A DNA stretch of 8,601 bases, taken from the NCBI GenBank assembly GCA_035371905.1, contig DAORXQ010000072.1:1-8601 (forward strand). Reading direction: 5' to 3'. Origin of the DNA: a bacterium. Its GTDB lineage: Bacteria > Ratteibacteria > UBA8468 > B48-G9 > JAFGKM01. Below the pieces are notes generated by a model. The model was not told the origin of the DNA. It saw only the letters and a list, made by a program, of their open reading frames with translations, and ran no database searches. Each line of letters starts with the position of its first letter. Positions within the stretch are counted from its first letter, which is position 1. This document shows, in pieces, positions 6,131-8,601 of this stretch. A program made the translations under genes and the position numbers.

Positions 6131-7042
6131 ATGGTTTCTTATCTAAAATTAGAATTAACCGAAATTGAAAAAAGAGTAAATTTGTTATTTGAAAATTTAA
6201 AAAAGTGTAGTTTATGTGGTTGGGAATGCAACATTAATAGATACAACCGAAAATCTCATTGCAGGAGTGGAATAAATTTGAAAATTTCAAGTTACGGTTC
6301 TCATTTTGGAGAAGAAAATATCATTTCAGGGAAAAGGGGATCAGGTACCATTTTCTTTACAAACTGCTCTTTAAAATGTGTCTACTGCCAGAATTATGAT
6401 ATCAGTCAGTTAGAAAAAGGTTATGAAATCTCTATTGAAAAACTCTCAGATATTATGATGGAATTACAATATCAGGAATGTCATAATATAAATCTTGTTA
6501 CACCAACACACTTTTTACCCCAGATTTTAAAATCTATTTTAATTTCAATAAAAAAGGGATTGAAAATTCCATTTGTTTATAATTGCGGTGGATATGAAAA
6601 TGTAGAAACATTAAAAAAAATTGAAGGGATAATTGATATATATATGCCAGATGCAAAATATGGAGATAATGAAAAAGGGGAAAAATATTCAGGAATTCCG
6701 GACTACTGGGACAAATGTAAAAAAACACTTATTGAAATGAAAAGACAGGTAGGAGATATAATATTAAGTGATGAAAAGGTTGCTGTAAAAGGATTACTTA
6801 TAAGGCATCTAGTTCTACCTGAAGATATATCATCAACAGAAAAAGTATTAAAATTTATAAAAACCGAACTTGGTGAAAATACATGGATCAGTTTGTTAAG
6901 TCAATATCATCCTGAATATAAGGCATATCTTTATTCCGAAATTAACAGAAGAATTACTTCTGATGAATTTAACAGAGCAATTGAAATCACACAAAAACTA
7001 GGTTTTAAAAATGTCATTTATCAAGGATATATAAGAATATGA
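6131..7042 (+). CDS. PflX-type radical SAM protein (COG1313, pyruvate formate-lyase activase-like)
   Basis: Radical SAM enzymes reduce S-adenosylmethionine with a [4Fe-4S] cluster to start radical chemistry. The cluster motif is CSLKCVYC (C79, C83, C86; CX3CX2C), set in RGSGTIFFTNC and followed by QNYDISQ, a block typical of the PflX/COG1313 group. Other family blocks are HNINLVTPTHFLPQ, YNCGGYE, DIYMPDAKY and LLIRHLVLP. An N-terminal cluster of cysteines (C26, C29, C33, C44) resembles that of the family and may bind a second metal site. At 303 residues it is full length. The substrate of this group is not established; despite the name, no glycyl-radical enzyme is encoded nearby. The gene begins 1 base after its upstream neighbour with no clear Shine-Dalgarno, and its TGA overlaps the tmk ATG. 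The family call is firm, the reaction unknown. Confidence 0.9.
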   Translation: MVSYLKLELTEIEKRVNLLFENLKKCSLCGWECNINRYNRKSHCRSGINLKISSYGSHFGEENIISGKRGSGTIFFTNCSLKCVYCQNYDISQLEKGYEISIEKLSDIMMELQYQECHNINLVTPTHFLPQILKSILISIKKGLKIPFVYNCGGYENVETLKKIEGIIDIYMPDAKYGDNEKGEKYSGIPDYWDKCKKTLIEMKRQVGDIILSDEKVAVKGLLIRHLVLPEDISSTEKVLKFIKTELGENTWISLLSQYHPEYKAYLYSEINRRITSDEFNRAIEITQKLGFKNVIYQGYIRI

Positions 7043-7701
7043 AAAAAGGAATTATTGTAAGTTTTGAAGGAATTGATGGATGTGGAAAAACTACTCTTGT
7101 AAAAAAATTTTATGATTATCTCAAATCTCAAAATTATGATGTGATTATTTTACACGAACCAGGGGGAACTTATATTGGAGAAAAAATAAGGGAATTGCTT
7201 CTTAAAAAAAATAATAAAATAACAACTTTTTGCGAACTTTTTTTATATTTAGCAAGTAGAGCACAATTAATCGACGAAAAAATAAAGAAATATTTGATGG
7301 AAGGCAAAATTATAATTCTTGATAGATATATTGATTCCACCTATGCCTATCAGGGGTATGGACGAAGAATTCCTTTAACTTTAATAAAAAGAATACATAA
7401 ATCCATTACTAGAAAAATTTTTTTACCTGATATTACTTTCTTGATTGATGAAAAACCTGAGAACTTAATTGAGATATTAAAAAAGAAAGGAAAAGATAGA
7501 ATAGAAAAAGAATCCATTGATTTTCAAAAAAAAGTACGTAATGGATATCTTCAATTAGCCAGAGAAAATAAAAGAATAAAGGTAATAAAAAGAAAAAGCG
7601 AAGAAGAAACATTTTTAAAAGTTTTAGAAAAATGGGAGCGATTTTTAAATGAAAGTAGAGGAAGTAAAAAATTTGCTGTTAAAAACAAAAGAAAAAAATA
7701 A
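7039..7701 (+). CDS. tmk: Thymidylate kinase (dTMP kinase)
   Basis: This cytoplasmic enzyme phosphorylates dTMP to dTDP with ATP on the way to dTTP. The 220-residue protein carries the P-loop FEGIDGCGKTTL (9-20), the dTMP-binding EPGG (40-43), the DRYIDSTYAYQG block (95-106) with the DRY motif, and a lid-like segment with DRIEKES (153-159) and F..KVRNGY. Its start overlaps the radical SAM stop (ATGA at 7039-7042). A possible weak site, AAGGA, lies about 12 bases upstream. The 3' end runs 53 nt into holB, giving a basic tail (about residues 205-220, rich in Lys and Arg) that is unlikely to be part of the kinase fold. The tmk-holB order is common in bacteria. Assignment is secure. Confidence 0.95.
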   Translation: MKKGIIVSFEGIDGCGKTTLVKKFYDYLKSQNYDVIILHEPGGTYIGEKIRELLLKKNNKITTFCELFLYLASRAQLIDEKIKKYLMEGKIIILDRYIDSTYAYQGYGRRIPLTLIKRIHKSITRKIFLPDITFLIDEKPENLIEILKKKGKDRIEKESIDFQKKVRNGYLQLARENKRIKVIKRKSEEETFLKVLEKWERFLNESRGSKKFAVKNKRKK

Positions 7702-8548
7702 AATACACAATGCTTACATAGTTTATGGAGGAAATGATAAATTGAGGAATGAAGTTGCTTTATTTTTAAGCGGTATTTTAAACTGTTATGAAGGAAAATT
7801 CTGTAAAAAATGTGAAATGTGTAAAAAAATTGAAAACAAAACTCATCCTGATGTCAAATGGATAATCCCTGAAAAAAGTATTTTATCAATTAATGAAGTA
7901 AGAAGTGTCAAAAATGACATAATTATAAATCCTTACTCTGGAAAATATAAAATTTATATATTTAAGATTGAATATTTAAAAGAAGAAGCGACAAGTGCTT
8001 TCTTAAAAGTTATGGAAGAACCACCTGAATATGGTATCCTTATTATTTTATGTCCAAATATAAATTTTTTATTACCAACTGTAATATCAAGGTGTTTTAA
8101 AATTTATCTTAATTATGAGTTACCTGAATTAGATGAAAGAAGTATAAAAAATATGGAAGAATTTCTTGAACTTTTAAATCTTGTAAAAAATGGTAATTTC
8201 TTTAATTTTTTCAAAAAGGTGGATATAATAAATAAAAGAGATGAGAGAGAGGAAATAGAAAACTGGCTTGAAAATGTTTTAATTTTTATGAGAGATATTT
8301 TTTTATTCAACAGAAATTTTCCTGTTGAATTTTATATTAACAAAAAGTTTAAAAAAATTGAAAATTTTGAAAATGTTGATTTAAGTTTAATTGAAAAAAT
8401 CTGGGAAATAAAACAAAAAATAAAGTATAATATTAATCTGAAAATTGCTATTGAAAATTCAATTTTTCAAACATATTCATTTTTAAAGTTGAGTTGCCGA
8501 AGTGGCGGAAAGGCAGACGCGCCAGGTTCAGGACCTGGTGAGGACTAA
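7649..8548 (+). CDS. holB: DNA polymerase III delta-prime-like clamp-loader subunit; reading frame runs into the tRNA gene
   Basis: Delta-prime is the rigid subunit of the clamp loader that opens and loads the beta clamp. Family marks are NAYIVYGG (21-28), zinc-type cysteines C46, C52, C55 and C58 with C..C followed by THPD (65-68), INEVR (81-85), the EEPP motif (123-126) and the arginine-finger SRC motif (147-149). The Walker A loop is degenerate: GGNDKLRNE lacks the GKT/S, as in delta-primes that do not bind ATP. ATG 7649 gives the usual length before the NAY block and has GGGAG 10 bases upstream; TTG 7673 is an alternative. The domain should end near residue 281. Residues 283-299 are translated from the tRNA gene, since no in-frame stop precedes TAA 8546-8548. 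Other-frame stops at 8484 and 8490 mean a single-base indel just upstream would give a normal end. Confidence 0.85.
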   Translation: MKVEEVKNLLLKTKEKNKIHNAYIVYGGNDKLRNEVALFLSGILNCYEGKFCKKCEMCKKIENKTHPDVKWIIPEKSILSINEVRSVKNDIIINPYSGKYKIYIFKIEYLKEEATSAFLKVMEEPPEYGILIILCPNINFLLPTVISRCFKIYLNYELPELDERSIKNMEEFLELLNLVKNGNFFNFFKKVDIINKRDEREEIENWLENVLIFMRDIFLFNRNFPVEFYINKKFKKIENFENVDLSLIEKIWEIKQKIKYNINLKIAIENSIFQTYSFLKLSCRSGGKADAPGSGPGED

Positions 8549-8579
8549 CCTCGTAGGGGTTCAAATCCCCTCTTCGGCA
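8496..8579 (+). tRNA. tRNA-Leu, anticodon CAG
   Basis: This is an 84-nt class II tRNA with a long variable arm. The acceptor GCCGAAG (8496-8502) pairs with CTTCGGC (8572-8578), leaving discriminator A8579. The anticodon stem CCAGG/CCTGG (8522-8526, 8534-8538) encloses loop TTCAGGA with anticodon CAG at 8529-8531, reading CUG. The variable arm GAGG/CCTC is intact, and the T stem AGGGG/CCCCT (8555-8559, 8567-8571) encloses TTCAAAT. The 3' CCA is not encoded, so a CCA-adding enzyme must supply it. By my count 51 of 84 bases are G or C, far above the surrounding DNA. Its 5' 53 nt are shared with the holB reading frame, and I see no convincing promoter of its own, so it may be cut from the operon transcript. 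Confidence 0.97.
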
Positions 8580-8601
8580 TTCACATAGGAAAATAAATCT
8601 C

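Noticed and set aside
8451..8471. Inverted repeat TTGAA-AA-TTCAA followed by T's as a terminator
   Set aside because: The stem is 5 bp and A/T-rich, too weak for an intrinsic terminator, and it lies inside holB coding sequence.
8451..8479. Possible tRNA promoter inside holB (TTGAAA 8451-8456)
   Set aside because: The best -10 choices match only 3-4 of 6 bases or need a 15-bp spacer, which is expected by chance in such AT-rich DNA.
8580..8601. Encoded CCA or a further gene after the tRNA
   Set aside because: The discriminator A8579 is followed by TTCACA, not CCA, and the remaining 22 bases show no recognisable feature.

Overview
This is a gene-dense stretch of a very AT-rich bacterial chromosome. 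Eight protein genes look intact, one is interrupted by an in-frame stop, and there is one tRNA gene. The only gap longer than a few bases is the 98 bp at 4230-4327. All three stop codons end genes here (TGA, TAA and TAG), so the standard bacterial code applies. Gene content (a pyrophosphate-type phosphofructokinase, a PflX-like radical SAM protein, CcdA, a TtuA/TtcA-like tRNA thiolase and a membrane GGDEF protein) and a tRNA without encoded CCA suggest an anaerobic, possibly moderately thermophilic bacterium from a deep-branching or uncultured lineage. I cannot name the phylum from sequence alone.

Left block, + strand (1-3034): the window opens inside a PiT-type phosphate permease gene whose reading frame is broken by an in-frame TAA at 338-340. 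Tightly packed behind it are its usual PhoU-like (DUF47) partner, a PP-loop tRNA thiolase, and the thiol-disulfide membrane protein CcdA. Spacings are 1 bp, a 4-bp ATGA overlap and 6 bp, so this is probably one transcript starting upstream of the window.

Middle, - strand (3024-4229): a PPi-dependent 6-phosphofructokinase runs convergently and overlaps the end of ccdA by 11 bp. Its promoter sits in the 98-bp gap, back to back with a promoter for the next + strand block. The two appear to share the same -35 hexamer, and the + strand promoter predicts a leaderless mRNA.

Right block, + strand (4328-8579): a two-TM diguanylate cyclase-like protein, a two-TM protein of unknown function, a PflX-type radical SAM protein, thymidylate kinase (tmk), the DNA polymerase III delta-prime-like subunit (holB) and tRNA-Leu(CAG). 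The genes abut or overlap throughout. tmk runs 53 nt into holB, and holB has no stop codon until it has run 53 nt into the tRNA gene. The tmk-holB pair is a common bacterial arrangement linking dTTP supply and the clamp loader.

I see no CRISPR array, IS element, phage gene or obvious new multi-gene system. The best points for a second look are the holB/tRNA overlap, the stop codon inside the PiT gene, the shared-hexamer divergent promoters with a leaderless GGDEF gene, and the missing guanine-contact Asn in that GGDEF domain.
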